Positions 7,715 to 16,146 of a stretch of DNA of 64,000 bases are shown here, piece after piece. The position numbers and the translations under genes were made by a program. The stretch lies in the NCBI GenBank assembly GCA_031365725.1, contig JANLYQ010000014.1:1-64000 (forward strand). The letters are read 5' to 3'. Within the stretch, counting starts at the first letter, position 1; each line of letters starts with the position of its first letter. The notes below the pieces were generated by a model that made no database searches, was not told where the DNA came from, and was given only the letters and a program-made list of their open reading frames with translations. The DNA is from JANLYQ01 sp031365725 (GTDB lineage: Bacteria > Actinomycetota > Actinomycetes > JACCUZ01).

Positions 7715-7738
7715 TAGCGACCTAGCGACCTAGCGACC
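7715..7738. repeat. 8-bp tandem repeat between tatB and mrp stop codons
   Basis: Three perfect TAGCGACC units fill the 20-base gap between two convergent genes. The reverse complement of the second/third unit junction supplies the TAG stop of the Mrp gene (7732-7730), and each unit offers TAG on the plus strand. Confidence 0.85.
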
Positions 7739-8887
7739 GGCGGGGGAGAGGCCCAGTGATCGCCCGGCAAGCCCGCGGGCCCGACGACCGAGAGTGTTGG
7801 CCACGTCGAGCAGGGCAGCCGCTGCCGGGGCCTCGGGGTCGCTGAGCACCAGTGGCACTCCGCTGTCGCCGCCCTCGCGCAGCCGCAGGTCCAACGGCAC
7901 CTGACCGAGCAGCGGCACCGGGACGCCCATGGTGCGGGTGAGCCCGTCGGCCACGGCCTGACCGCCGCCGCTGCCGAACACCTCGATGCGGTCACCGCAG
8001 TGCGGGCAGGGCAGCCACGACATGTTCTCGACCACGCCGGCGATCTGCTGGTGGGTCTGCATCGCGATGGTGCCGGCGCGCTCGGCGACCTCGGCGGCGG
8101 CCTGCTGCGGGGTGGTCACGACGAGCAGCTCGGCGGCGGGCACCAGCTGGGCGACCGAGATGGCGATGTCTCCGGTGCCGGGCGGGAGGTCCATCAGCAG
8201 CACGTCGAGGTCGCCCCAGTAGACGTCGGCGAGGAACTGCTGCAGCGCACGGTGCAGCATCGGGCCGCGCCAGACCACCGGCTTGTTGTCGGCGACGAAC
8301 ATGCCGATCGAGATGACCTTCACGTCGTGCGCGACCGGCGGCAGGATCATGTCCTCGACCTGCGTCGGGCGCCCGGTGGCCCCGAGCATCCGCGGGATCG
8401 AGTGGCCGTAGATGTCGGCGTCGACCAAGCCGACGGCGAGCCCGCTGGCGGCCATCGCGACCGCGAGGTTGACCGTCACCGACGACTTGCCGACACCACC
8501 CTTGCCTGAGGCCACCGCATAGACCCGCGTCAGCGAACCGGGGCGGGCAAACGGGATCTCCCGCTCGTCAGCACCGGAGCCCGACCGCAGGCTGCTCTGC
8601 AGCGTCTTGCGCTGGTTCTCAGACATGACATCCAGCTCGACGCGTACGCCGGTCACCCCAGGCACCGCAGCGACTGCAGCGGTCACGGTGCGGGTGATCG
8701 TGTCACGCATCGGGCAGCCGGCCACGGTGAGGAAGACCGCCACCGCGACCTCGCCGGTGGCCTCGTCGATGTCCACCGACTTGACCATGCCGAGCTCGGT
8801 GATCGGCTTACGGATCTCGGGGTCGTCGACGGTCGCCAGCGCAGCCTGGACGGCCTCGAGCGAGGGGACAGCGGTGGTGGCGGACAT
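7730..8887 (-). CDS. mrp: Mrp/ApbC family iron-sulfur cluster carrier ATPase
   Basis: A 385-residue P-loop ATPase that loads or carries Fe-S clusters. The first roughly 95 residues form a MIP18-type domain (TVDDPEIRKPITELGMV, TVAGCPMRDTI). The ATPase domain has the deviant Walker A GKGGVGKSS, the DADIYGHSIPRMLG switch and DLPPGTGD. The cluster-binding pair appears as CPHCG in the C-terminal third. The ATG at 8887 marks the natural start of the MIP18 domain although the frame stays open further upstream. Convergent with tatB; the stop codon lies within a tandem repeat. Confidence 0.92.
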   Translation of the reverse strand: MSATTAVPSLEAVQAALATVDDPEIRKPITELGMVKSVDIDEATGEVAVAVFLTVAGCPMRDTITRTVTAAVAAVPGVTGVRVELDVMSENQRKTLQSSLRSGSGADEREIPFARPGSLTRVYAVASGKGGVGKSSVTVNLAVAMAASGLAVGLVDADIYGHSIPRMLGATGRPTQVEDMILPPVAHDVKVISIGMFVADNKPVVWRGPMLHRALQQFLADVYWGDLDVLLMDLPPGTGDIAISVAQLVPAAELLVVTTPQQAAAEVAERAGTIAMQTHQQIAGVVENMSWLPCPHCGDRIEVFGSGGGQAVADGLTRTMGVPVPLLGQVPLDLRLREGGDSGVPLVLSDPEAPAAAALLDVANTLGRRARGLAGRSLGLSPAGR

Positions 8888-8904
8888 GCCGCCGAGCCTA
8901 CGTG

Positions 8905-10668
8905 TCAGTCGGGCGGGCTGATCCGCTCGACCTCCTCGAAGGTGGTGCCCCCCGCGAGCGCAAGACGTACGGCGGCCTCCCGCAGCGTCGTGGCACCCCT
9001 GAGGGCCGCGCTCACCCTCGACTCGGTCGGCTCGTTGGCGAGCACCGAGCGCAGCGCCGGGTCGACGAGGATGACCTCGAACACCCCGTGCCGGCCGCGG
9101 TAGCCGCTGCCGCCACAGTCCGCGCAGCCGGTGCCGTGCACGAGGGTCGCGCCCGCGGCTGCGGTCGCCCGGTCCGGATCCACCCCCAACCGCGCCAGGA
9201 TGCGAGGGTCGGGCTGGTGCTCGACGAGACACCCGGGACAGGGCCGGCGTACCAGGCGTTGGCCGACGACGGCGGTCAGCGCCGAGCCCACCATGAAGGG
9301 TTCGACGCCCATGTCGACCAGCCGGGTCAGAGCGGCCACCGCCCCGTTGGTGTGCAACGTGGTGAGCACCAGGTGGCCGGTGAGCGACGCACGGACCGCG
9401 AGCTCCGCGGTCTCGGTGTCGCGCACCTCACCGACGAGCACGACGTCCGGGTCCTGGCGCAGCACAGCCCGCAGCCCGCGGCTGAAGGTGAGCCCGGTGC
9501 GCTCGTCGACCTGCACCTGGGTGAGGCCCGGCAGCTGGACCTCGACCGGGTCCTCGAGGGTGATGATGTTGCGGTCCGGGGTGTGGATCTCGCGCAGCGC
9601 GGCGAACAGCGTGCTGGTCTTGCCGCTGCCGGTCGGGCCGGTGATGAGCACCAGCCCCTGCGGCGCGGCGACCGCCCGTCGCAGGTCGGCGAGCTGCTCG
9701 GGGTCGAGACCGGCGTCAGCCAGGTCAGGCACCACGTCGTCGCGAGCCAGCAGCCGCACCACGATCTTCTCGCCGTGCATCGAGGGCATGCTGCTGACCC
9801 GGGCGTCGATCTCCACCCCGTCGACGGCGATGCGGGTGCGCCCGTCCTGCGGCACGCGCCGTTCGGCGATGTCCAGGCCGGACACGATCTTGAGCCGGCT
9901 GACCACCGACGCGGTGGCGCTTCGCGGCACGGTCATGACCTCGCGCAGGAGTCCGTCGACGCGGTAGCGGATCCGCAGCCGGTCCCGCTGCGGCTCGACG
10001 TGCACGTCGCTGGCGCCGGCCCGGACCGCGTCGGCCAGGACCATCGTGACCAGCCGCACCGTGGGGGCGTCGTCGGGGGCGAAGGCTCCGCCGTCGCGAG
10101 GAGTGGGCATGGACGTCGGCCGAGCCGCGAGGTCGGCGTCCTCGAAGAACGTGGTGACGTCGGAGGCGTCCTGGGACAGCGACCAGACCCGGGTCAGGTG
10201 CGCGGCGATCTGGGACTCGGTCGCCACCTGCACCACGAGCTCGCTGGCGCGGGTGTGCAGCCGGATGTCGTCGAGCGCGACGACGTCGGTCGGGTCGCTG
10301 ACCGCCACGGTCAGCCGGTCACCCTCCCGGTGCAGCAGGACCGCCCCCAGACGGAAGGCGACACCGCGGGGCAGCTGGCGCACCACCTGCGGGTCGAGCA
10401 CGACGGCGTTGAGGTCCACCCAGGTGAGGCGCAGCTGCTCGGCCAGGGCCTCGGCGATCTGCCGCTCGGTGGTCAGCCCGAGGTCGACCAGCACCCGGCC
10501 GAGGCGGCGGTGGGTGCCGGCGGAGGACTGGGTCTCCAGCGCCCGCTCCAGCTCGTCGGCCGCGAGCACCCCGACGTCGACGAGCACGTCGCCGAGCCGC
10601 GTGCGCGTGTCGATGGCAAAAGGTTCGCCGTCGTCGTGGCGTGCAGCGTCGGGCGGGGCGGTGTCCAC
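8905..10668 (-). CDS. PilB/GspE-type secretion ATPase (solitary)
   Basis: Hexameric ATPase that powers type IV pilus assembly or type II secretion. The N-terminal T2SSE_N-like part (LGDVLVDVGVLAADELERALETQ, written here as two joined motifs, then LGRVLVDLGLTTERQIAEAL) is followed by the ATPase with Walker A GPTGSGKTST, the Asp box EDPVEVQL, a Walker B-like LRQDPDVVLVGEVRD and a zinc tetracysteine (CPGC and CADC). Its 587 residues are full length. No pilC, pilT, pilM, pilin or prepilin peptidase gene is in this window, so its partners must lie elsewhere or be absent. It sits 17 bases upstream of the Mrp gene and may be co-transcribed. Confidence 0.88.
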   Translation of the reverse strand: MDTAPPDAARHDDGEPFAIDTRTRLGDVLVDVGVLAADELERALETQSSAGTHRRLGRVLVDLGLTTERQIAEALAEQLRLTWVDLNAVVLDPQVVRQLPRGVAFRLGAVLLHREGDRLTVAVSDPTDVVALDDIRLHTRASELVVQVATESQIAAHLTRVWSLSQDASDVTTFFEDADLAARPTSMPTPRDGGAFAPDDAPTVRLVTMVLADAVRAGASDVHVEPQRDRLRIRYRVDGLLREVMTVPRSATASVVSRLKIVSGLDIAERRVPQDGRTRIAVDGVEIDARVSSMPSMHGEKIVVRLLARDDVVPDLADAGLDPEQLADLRRAVAAPQGLVLITGPTGSGKTSTLFAALREIHTPDRNIITLEDPVEVQLPGLTQVQVDERTGLTFSRGLRAVLRQDPDVVLVGEVRDTETAELAVRASLTGHLVLTTLHTNGAVAALTRLVDMGVEPFMVGSALTAVVGQRLVRRPCPGCLVEHQPDPRILARLGVDPDRATAAAGATLVHGTGCADCGGSGYRGRHGVFEVILVDPALRSVLANEPTESRVSAALRGATTLREAAVRLALAGGTTFEEVERISPPD

Positions 10669-10700
10669 CTTGGTTGGATCGGGCGATCTGGGCCGGAACT

Positions 10701-11276
10701 TCAGCCGCTGGACGGCTCTTCTATGGAGGCATTTGCCTTGGCCTTGGACCTGCCCTTGCCCTTTCCTCTCGACTCCTGCTCGGCCTCCGCCTGCCGCTCG
10801 AGCAGGTCATCCATCATCTGGCGCAGCTCGGAGCGCAAGAAGTCGCGGGTCGCCACGTCGCCGACCGCCATCCGCAGCGCCGCCAGCTCGCGGGTGAGGT
10901 AGTCGGTGTCGGCGATGTTGCGCTCGGCCCGGCCGCGGTCCTGCTCGTACTGCACCCGGTCGCGGTCGGTCTGCCTGTTCTGCGCGAGCAGGATCAATGG
11001 CGCGGCGTAAGAGGCCTGCAGAGACAGGACAAGGGTCAGGAAGATGAACGGGTAGGAGTCGAAGCGGACGCTGGTCGGCGCCAGGACGTTCCAGCTGACC
11101 CAGAACACGACGAAGATCGTCATGTAGACGAGGAATCGGCCGGTCCCGATGAACCGGGCGATGCGCTCGCTCAGCCGGCCGAACGCCTCCGGGTCGTAAG
11201 AGGGTGTGGGCACCATCCGGCGGCGGGTCTCGCGCGGCTGGTCCAACCGGGCGGTCCGCCGGGGCTCACGCGCCAC
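10701..11276 (-). CDS. DUF1003 family membrane protein
   Basis: A 191-residue protein with two adjacent membrane segments (FLVYMTIFVVFWVSWNVLAP and FIFLTLVLSLQASYAAPLILL) followed by a charged helix (RDRVQYEQDRGRAERNIADTD) typical of DUF1003. The C-terminal tail is lysine-rich (GKGKGRSKAKANA). Function is unknown. The start overlaps the end of the MgtE-like gene by 11 bases, and the pair MgtE-like/DUF1003 is, as I recall, widely conserved in Actinobacteria, which suggests a shared role, possibly in divalent cation handling. Confidence 0.85.
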   Translation of the reverse strand: MAREPRRTARLDQPRETRRRMVPTPSYDPEAFGRLSERIARFIGTGRFLVYMTIFVVFWVSWNVLAPTSVRFDSYPFIFLTLVLSLQASYAAPLILLAQNRQTDRDRVQYEQDRGRAERNIADTDYLTRELAALRMAVGDVATRDFLRSELRQMMDDLLERQAEAEQESRGKGKGRSKAKANASIEEPSSG

Positions 11277-12552
11277 CCGAGGTCTCCCTGTCCAGCTGCC
11301 CGGCCCCGGCTTCGTGCCGGCCCACCTGACGCCAGTCGTCTGGCAGCAGGTGGTCCAGCACGTCGTCGACCGTCACCGCCCCGAGCAGGTGGTCGGCGTC
11401 GTCGACGACGGGGGCAGCGACCATGTTGTACGTCGCCAGGTGGTGGGTGACGGCGGCCAGGGTGGCCTCGGGGCGCAGCGGCTCGATGCTGGAGTCGACC
11501 ACGTTGCTGACCAGAGCAGACGGCGGTTCACGCAGCAGCCGCTGGATGTGGGCGATGCCCACGAACCGGCCGGTCGGGGTCTCCAGCGGCGGGCGGCAGA
11601 CATAGACCTGCGCCGCGAGGGCGGGCGACAGCTCGCGCTGGCGCACCCGGGCCAGTGCGTCGGCGACCGTGGCATCAGGCGGCAGCACGACTGGCTCGGT
11701 CGTCATCATGCCGCCGGCCGAGTCGTCGGAGTAGGCGAGCAGCCGCCGCAGCGGCGCAGCCTCGTCGGGCTCCATGAGCAGCAGCAGCTTTTCGGCATCG
11801 GCGTGCGGCAGCTCGGAGAGCAGGTCGGCGGCGTCATCGGGCTGCATGGCCTCGAGGACGTCGGCGGCGCGTTCCTGCTCGAGCTTGCCCAGGATCTCGA
11901 CCTGGTCCTCCTCGGGCAGCTCCTCCAGGACGTCGGCGAGCTTCTCGTCGTCCAAGGCGGAGGCCACCTCGACCCGGCGCTTGCTGGACAGCTCGTGCAG
12001 CACGCCTGCGAGGTCGGCGGCATTGAGCTTCTCGAAGGTCGCCAGCAAGTTGGCCGCTCCCTGGCCGGACTCCTCGACCTGCAGGCCGCCGGCGTCCCGC
12101 CAGCGCACGGTCAGCGTCTCGCCGCGGCGGCGCAGGCCCTTGCCCGGTCGGCGTACGAACAGCCGGGTGAGGGCCCAGTCCCGGGTGCGCTGCTGCTCCA
12201 TCGCGACGTCCTCGACCACGACGGCGGTGCCGTCCTCGGCCAAGGTCACCGTGCGGTCGAGCATCTCGGCGAGCACCAAGGTCTCGGTGTCGCGCTGCTG
12301 GAAGCGGCGCATGTTGACCAGGCCGGTGGTGATGACCTGGCCCGAGTCGACCGACGTCACCCGGGTCATCGGCACGAAGATCCGTCGACGTCCCGGCACC
12401 TCGACGACCAGCCCGAGCACCCGCGGCTCGTCCGGCCCGATGCGCAGGGACACGACGACATCGCGCACCCGGCCGACCTGGTCGCCCATCGGGTCGAACA
12501 GCGGGGTGCCGGCCAGGCGCGCGACGAAGACCCTGGTCGGCGCGCCGCTCAC
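11266..12552 (-). CDS. MgtE-like cytoplasmic protein (PRC barrel, MgtE_N, CBS pair) without transporter domain
   Basis: A 428-residue soluble protein. Domain order: PRC-barrel-like N-terminus (about 5-80, GDQVGRVRDVVVSL), an acidic MgtE N-domain with repeated helices (about 165-265: LNAADLAGVLHELSS, EKLADVLEELPEEDQ, ERAADVLEAMQPDDAADLL), then two CBS motifs (about 275-410: MMTTEPVVLPPDATVADAL and VVDSSIEPLRPEATLAAV). In real MgtE channels the membrane domain follows; here the protein stops after the CBS pair. It may sense magnesium and act on another membrane partner, for which the adjacent DUF1003 protein is an obvious candidate. This last point is inference. Confidence 0.85.
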   Translation of the reverse strand: MSGAPTRVFVARLAGTPLFDPMGDQVGRVRDVVVSLRIGPDEPRVLGLVVEVPGRRRIFVPMTRVTSVDSGQVITTGLVNMRRFQQRDTETLVLAEMLDRTVTLAEDGTAVVVEDVAMEQQRTRDWALTRLFVRRPGKGLRRRGETLTVRWRDAGGLQVEESGQGAANLLATFEKLNAADLAGVLHELSSKRRVEVASALDDEKLADVLEELPEEDQVEILGKLEQERAADVLEAMQPDDAADLLSELPHADAEKLLLLMEPDEAAPLRRLLAYSDDSAGGMMTTEPVVLPPDATVADALARVRQRELSPALAAQVYVCRPPLETPTGRFVGIAHIQRLLREPPSALVSNVVDSSIEPLRPEATLAAVTHHLATYNMVAAPVVDDADHLLGAVTVDDVLDHLLPDDWRQVGRHEAGAGQLDRETSGGA

Positions 12553-12561
12553 GCCGCAAGG

Positions 12562-13104
12562 CTACCGGCGGCGGGTGGCCCGACGGCCCAGGACGAAGGG
12601 CAACGTGGCGCGCGTCGCGGCCGGGCTGCCCGGCGGCTCGGCCGCGTGGGACCGGTGGGACACGTGACCAGGGCCCTCGCTGCGCGCGCCGGTGGGCTGC
12701 AGCCGCACGATGCGTGACTCGCGGACCCAGCGGGCCGGCTGCTCCTCGCCGTCGGAGGCGTTGAGCCGCTTGCCGTGCAGCTCGGTCGCCACCACGGCGT
12801 AGGCCTCCGTGCCGGGCAGGACCGTCGTGATCACCGCGCGGAAGGTGACCACGCGACCGCCGGTGTCCTTGCTGCGCACCGTCACGTCGGTCTCGGTGCC
12901 GTCGGCAAGCTCGAGACCGCCGGGCAGGGTCGGCAACGACTGCTCGAGGCCGCCGCTGACCACGTGCGGTGCGCCGTCGACCCAGGCGTGCCAGACGGCC
13001 TGAGCCCTGGCTGCACCGGCGGGCCGCAGCCAGAGCATCGCCGACTTGCGGCACAGCTCCTCGACCAGTGCCTGCGCCACCACCGCGTCCCGGTCCGTCG
13101 TCAC
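12562..13104 (-). CDS. Conserved actinobacterial hypothetical protein
   Basis: A 180-residue protein of unknown function. The N-terminal helix (DAVVAQALVEELCRKSAMLWL) precedes beta-rich sequence (HAWVDGAPHVVSGGLEQSL, ETDVTVRSKDTGGRVVTFRA), then a basic tail. No signal peptide or catalytic motif is evident. It is transcribed towards and lies nine bases before the MgtE-like gene, so the three minus-strand genes from 13104 to 10701 probably form one operon. I recall similar proteins in the same place in other Actinobacteria but cannot name a family. Confidence 0.65.
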   Translation of the reverse strand: MTTDRDAVVAQALVEELCRKSAMLWLRPAGAARAQAVWHAWVDGAPHVVSGGLEQSLPTLPGGLELADGTETDVTVRSKDTGGRVVTFRAVITTVLPGTEAYAVVATELHGKRLNASDGEEQPARWVRESRIVRLQPTGARSEGPGHVSHRSHAAEPPGSPAATRATLPFVLGRRATRRR

Positions 13105-13241
13105 TGCCCCACCCTCCCACCACCCGGGCGGTCGTTGCCCGGATGATGCTCATCGTGGGGACATCCCGAGCACCAGCAGGCACGCCGGCAGCGGCCGAGC
13201 GACCTGGGCGACGTGCGTCGAGCGCCCAGCAGCCCCACCCG

Positions 13242-14135
13242 ATGGACCTGCCCCCGCGTGGCGACCTGATGCTGATGGCAGTCGGCGTGCTGGCGGTGTC
13301 CACGTCAGGTCCGCTGATGGCGGCACTTGCCGCACCTGCACTCGCGGTCGCCATGTGGCGCAACGTGTTGTCCCTGCTGGTGATCTGGCCCGCTGCGCTA
13401 GCTCGGCGACGGAGTGAGCTGCGCGCGCTGCACCGCCGCGAGCTCCTGTGGGCCCTTGCGGCGGGGGCGTTGCTCGCGCTGCACCTGGGCACCTGGGTGC
13501 CGAGCCTGCGCTACACCTCGGTGGCAAGCGCCACCGCGCTCGTCTGCACCCAGCCGGTCTGGGTGGCGCTGATCGCCCGCGCCAGTGGTCACCACGTGGC
13601 CCGTCGCACCTGGCTCGGCATGGCGGTGGCCCTGGTCGGCGTCGTGCTGCTGACGGGGGTGGACCTCAACCTGAGTGGCCGCGCGCTGACCGGTGACATC
13701 CTCGCCGTGCTGGGCGGTGTGTTCGCCGCGTTCTACACGGTGTCCGGCGCCACGGTGCGGCGCACCGTCAGCACTACGACGTACACCGCTCTGTGCTATT
13801 CCACCGCGGGAGCCCTGTTGCTCGCCGTCTGCCTGGCAGCCGGTGTCCGCATCACCGGCTACGACGGTCGGACCTGGCTGATGCTCGGTGCGCTGACGCT
13901 GGGGGCGCAGCTGCTCGGGCACTCTCTGTTCAACGTCGTGCTGCGCAGCACCAGCGCGACCGTCGTCTCACTCGTCCTGCTGCTCGAGGTGCCCGGTGCC
14001 GCCCTGATCGCGGCCGCCACCCTGCACCAGCGTCCGCCGCTGGCCGCCGTCCCGGCCGCGGTGCTGCTTCTGGTCGGGTTGGGCCTCGTCATCTCCTCCG
14101 GTGGCGCCGGCGCCGAGCCGTCGCTGCCGGACTGA
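13242..14135 (+). CDS. EamA/DMT-family transporter
   Basis: Drug/metabolite transporter superfamily protein with about ten hydrophobic segments in two EamA halves, starting with LMAVGVLAVSTSGPLMAAL. It carries the usual first-half features (LHLGTWVPSLRYTSVASA, VCTQPVWVAL) and second-half features (GDILAVLGGVFAAFYTVSG, ATVVSLVLLLEVPGAAL). Substrate unknown. The ATG at 13242 is close to the first membrane segment; ATGs at 13143 and 13269 are possible, and none has a good Shine-Dalgarno sequence. It is divergent from the hypothetical gene at 13104. The damaged DUF2332 gene follows 11 bases later. Confidence 0.82.
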   Translation: MDLPPRGDLMLMAVGVLAVSTSGPLMAALAAPALAVAMWRNVLSLLVIWPAALARRRSELRALHRRELLWALAAGALLALHLGTWVPSLRYTSVASATALVCTQPVWVALIARASGHHVARRTWLGMAVALVGVVLLTGVDLNLSGRALTGDILAVLGGVFAAFYTVSGATVRRTVSTTTYTALCYSTAGALLLAVCLAAGVRITGYDGRTWLMLGALTLGAQLLGHSLFNVVLRSTSATVVSLVLLLEVPGAALIAAATLHQRPPLAAVPAAVLLLVGLGLVISSGGAGAEPSLPD

Positions 14136-14146
14136 GGTGCCGACCG

Positions 14147-15098
14147 ATGACGGGGGCGATGGTCCGGCACCTGCGTGAGCAGGCCGAGCACTGTGCGGCC
14201 CTGGGTTCACCGCTGTACTGCCGGTTGCTCGGTCTTGTCGCCGAGGACGTCGAGACCGGTGGCCCGTCCGCAGGAGTCCTGCGCGGCCACGAGGAAGACG
14301 CCGGCCCCAGTGCGCTCGGTCTGCGGCTGATGGGCGCGGTGCACCGGCTGGTGCTCGAGCGCCGCGCGCCCGAGCTCGCCCTGACCTACCCCTCCGTCGG
14401 GGGCAGGGGTGACATGGACGCCGCCTGGCCGGCGTTGCGCTCACTGCTCGCTGACGAGGAGCTGGCCGAGGAGATCCGTGATCGCTTGCACCAGGCGCCG
14501 CAGACCAACGAGGTCGGCCGGGCGGCGGCACTCGTGGGCGGCCTGTTGCACCTCGCAGCGCAGGAGACCGCCGTGCACGGTCGTGCTCTGCCGGTGCGCC
14601 TGGTCGAGATCGGGGCGAGCGCGGGGCTGAACTTGCGCGCGGACCACCTCCGGGTCGAGGACACCGAGGGTCACGGGTGCGGGCCGGTCGGCTCACCGGT
14701 GCACCTGCAGGCCGCCTGGCGGGGCGCGTCGTTGCCGACGTACCACCTGGTGCCGGTCGTCGCCCGCCTCGGCTGCGACCTTGCCCCGGTCGACCCCACG
14801 ACCACCGAGGGCCGGCTGACTCTCACGTCCTTCGTGTGGGCCGACCAGGTCGACCGGCTCGAGCGGCTGCGGGGGGCACTGCAGATTGCGGCCGCGGTGC
14901 CGGCCAGCGTGGTGCGGTCCGGCGCCGCTGACTTCCTCGACGGGCTCCCGCTCGTCGAGGGCACCACCACTGTCGTGTGGCACTCGATCATGTGGCAGTA
15001 CCTCGACCTCCCGGAGCGGACCAGGGTCGAGGCCCGGTGATCCCCGCCGGCTGCTCGGCACCTCCGGCGGCCACGGCCTCCCGACCGTCTGGGAGTGA
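14147..15098 (+). pseudogene. DUF2332 family gene with internal out-of-frame deletion
   Basis: The frame from the ATG at 14147 encodes an N-terminal and central DUF2332-type protein (297 residues, HLREQAEHCAALGSPLYCRL, then VRLVEIGASAGLNL with a SAM-site-like glycine motif, and TTVVWHSIMWQYL). It stops at 15040 shortly after the WHSIMWQYL motif. The typical family ending instead appears in another frame just beyond: GDPRRLLGTSGGHGLPTVWE, ending at a TGA at 15096-15098. About 50-60 residues usually found between these motifs are missing. I read this as an internal deletion that also shifted the frame. The shortened protein may still be made; function of DUF2332 is unknown. Confidence 0.72.
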
Positions 15099-15110
15099 GA
15101 CACTGGAGGC

Positions 15111-15587
15111 ATGTCCCTGCACGAGCAGTACTCCGACATCCCGCGCGGTCAGGTCGTGGGCACCTACGACACCTATCTCGAGGCGCAACGTGCCGTCGAC
15201 TTCCTGTCCGACGAGCAGTTCCCGGTGCAGCACGTGTCGATCGTCGGCTCGGAGCTCAAGATGGTCGAGAACGTCCTGGGTCGACTGACGCGGGCGCGAG
15301 CCGCGGCTGCCGGTGCCGCCAGCGGCGCCTGGTTCGGCTTGTTCGTCGGAGTGCTGCTGTCGCTGTTCGCGAGCAAGAACGGCAACTCCTTCGGCCTCAT
15401 CGCGTCGGCCCTGGTCTACGGCGCGGTGTTCGGAGCCATCTTCGGCTTCGTCGGTCACACCATGACCCGGGGTCAACGAGACTTCACCTCGCGCAGCGCG
15501 ATCAAGGCCAGCTCCTACCAGCTGCACTGCACCTGGGCCGAGGCCGAGAAGGCCCGCGAGGTCCTGACTCGCTTGGTGAGCCGGTAG
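15111..15587 (+). CDS. General stress protein 17M-like membrane protein
   Basis: A 158-residue protein. The N-terminal domain (GTYDTYLEAQRAVDFLSDEQ, VQHVSIVGSELKMVE) has the ferredoxin-like repeat of the general stress protein 17M/YflT family. Then comes a glycine/alanine-rich hydrophobic region with two membrane spans (AAAGAASGAWFGLFVGVLLS and ASALVYGAVFGAIFGF), and a short soluble end with QLHCTWAEAEKAREVL. Such proteins are common in Actinobacteria and of unknown biochemical role. It lies just after the DUF2332 remnant, and is convergent with the NUDIX gene only 22 bases away. Confidence 0.8.
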   Translation: MSLHEQYSDIPRGQVVGTYDTYLEAQRAVDFLSDEQFPVQHVSIVGSELKMVENVLGRLTRARAAAAGAASGAWFGLFVGVLLSLFASKNGNSFGLIASALVYGAVFGAIFGFVGHTMTRGQRDFTSRSAIKASSYQLHCTWAEAEKAREVLTRLVSR

Positions 15588-15608
15588 TGGGCAACGGCAT
15601 CTGACCGG

Positions 15609-16046
15609 TCAGGTGGGCAGCAGGCCCCAGCCGGCGAGGGCGTCCCACAGCTGGTCCACCAGCGGCAGGCCGGCGAGCTCGTCGCGCGTCACCCAGCGCA
15701 CCCGCTCCGCGTCGTCGCCCGCCACCGGTGAGGTCGGGCCGAGCACGCTGCAGGCATGGTCCCTGATGTCGTACGTCGTCCTGCCGCCGTCGGCCGCGAC
15801 CGGTCCCTCGCGCAGCACCGTGCCGACGCGCAAGCCGACGAGGACATGCAGCCCGGTCTCCTCGAGCACCTCACGCTCGACTGCCGCGACGTCGCTCTCG
15901 CCGGGCTCGACACGGCCGCCTGGGACCGACCAGAGGCCCTGACCCGGCTCGTTGCGCCGTCGTACGACCAGCAGTCGACCGTCGTCGTCGTGCACGATCG
16001 CGCCGACGCACGGCACCCGCCTGGTCCGCCCCCCTACACCTGTCAC
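15609..16046 (-). CDS. NUDIX hydrolase
   Basis: A 145-residue NUDIX protein that should cleave a nucleoside-diphosphate-linked substrate. The Nudix box is complete: GGRVEPGESDVAAVEREVLEETGL read as G-x5-E-x7-RE-x2-EE-xG, at about residues 38-60. It begins with a beta strand RRVPCVGAIVHDDDGRLLVVRR and ends with WVTRDELAGLP, typical of the MutT subgroup. The GTG at 16046 starts just before the first strand; the frame is open further upstream to 16256, so the start is uncertain. It is divergent from the BNR-type secreted protein gene, with about 100 bases between. Confidence 0.83.
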   Translation of the reverse strand: MTGVGGRTRRVPCVGAIVHDDDGRLLVVRRRNEPGQGLWSVPGGRVEPGESDVAAVEREVLEETGLHVLVGLRVGTVLREGPVAADGGRTTYDIRDHACSVLGPTSPVAGDDAERVRWVTRDELAGLPLVDQLWDALAGWGLLPT

Positions 16047-16146
16047 GGTAGAAACACTAGATGCCCGGACCTCTACCCAAGCGGTCCGTGCAGTGGTGGG
16101 GTCGAGCTGTCCGCCGGATCCGACCGGCGCGTCCACGGGAGCCGTC

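Noticed and set aside
8902..10902. A 666-residue plus-strand frame opposite the PilB-like gene
   Set aside because: High-GC shadow frame; the minus strand encodes an intact secretion ATPase with all motifs.
12969..13241. N-terminal extension of the EamA transporter from an upstream start at 12969
   Set aside because: The extension overlaps the divergent hypothetical gene, is proline/arginine-rich and lacks membrane character.
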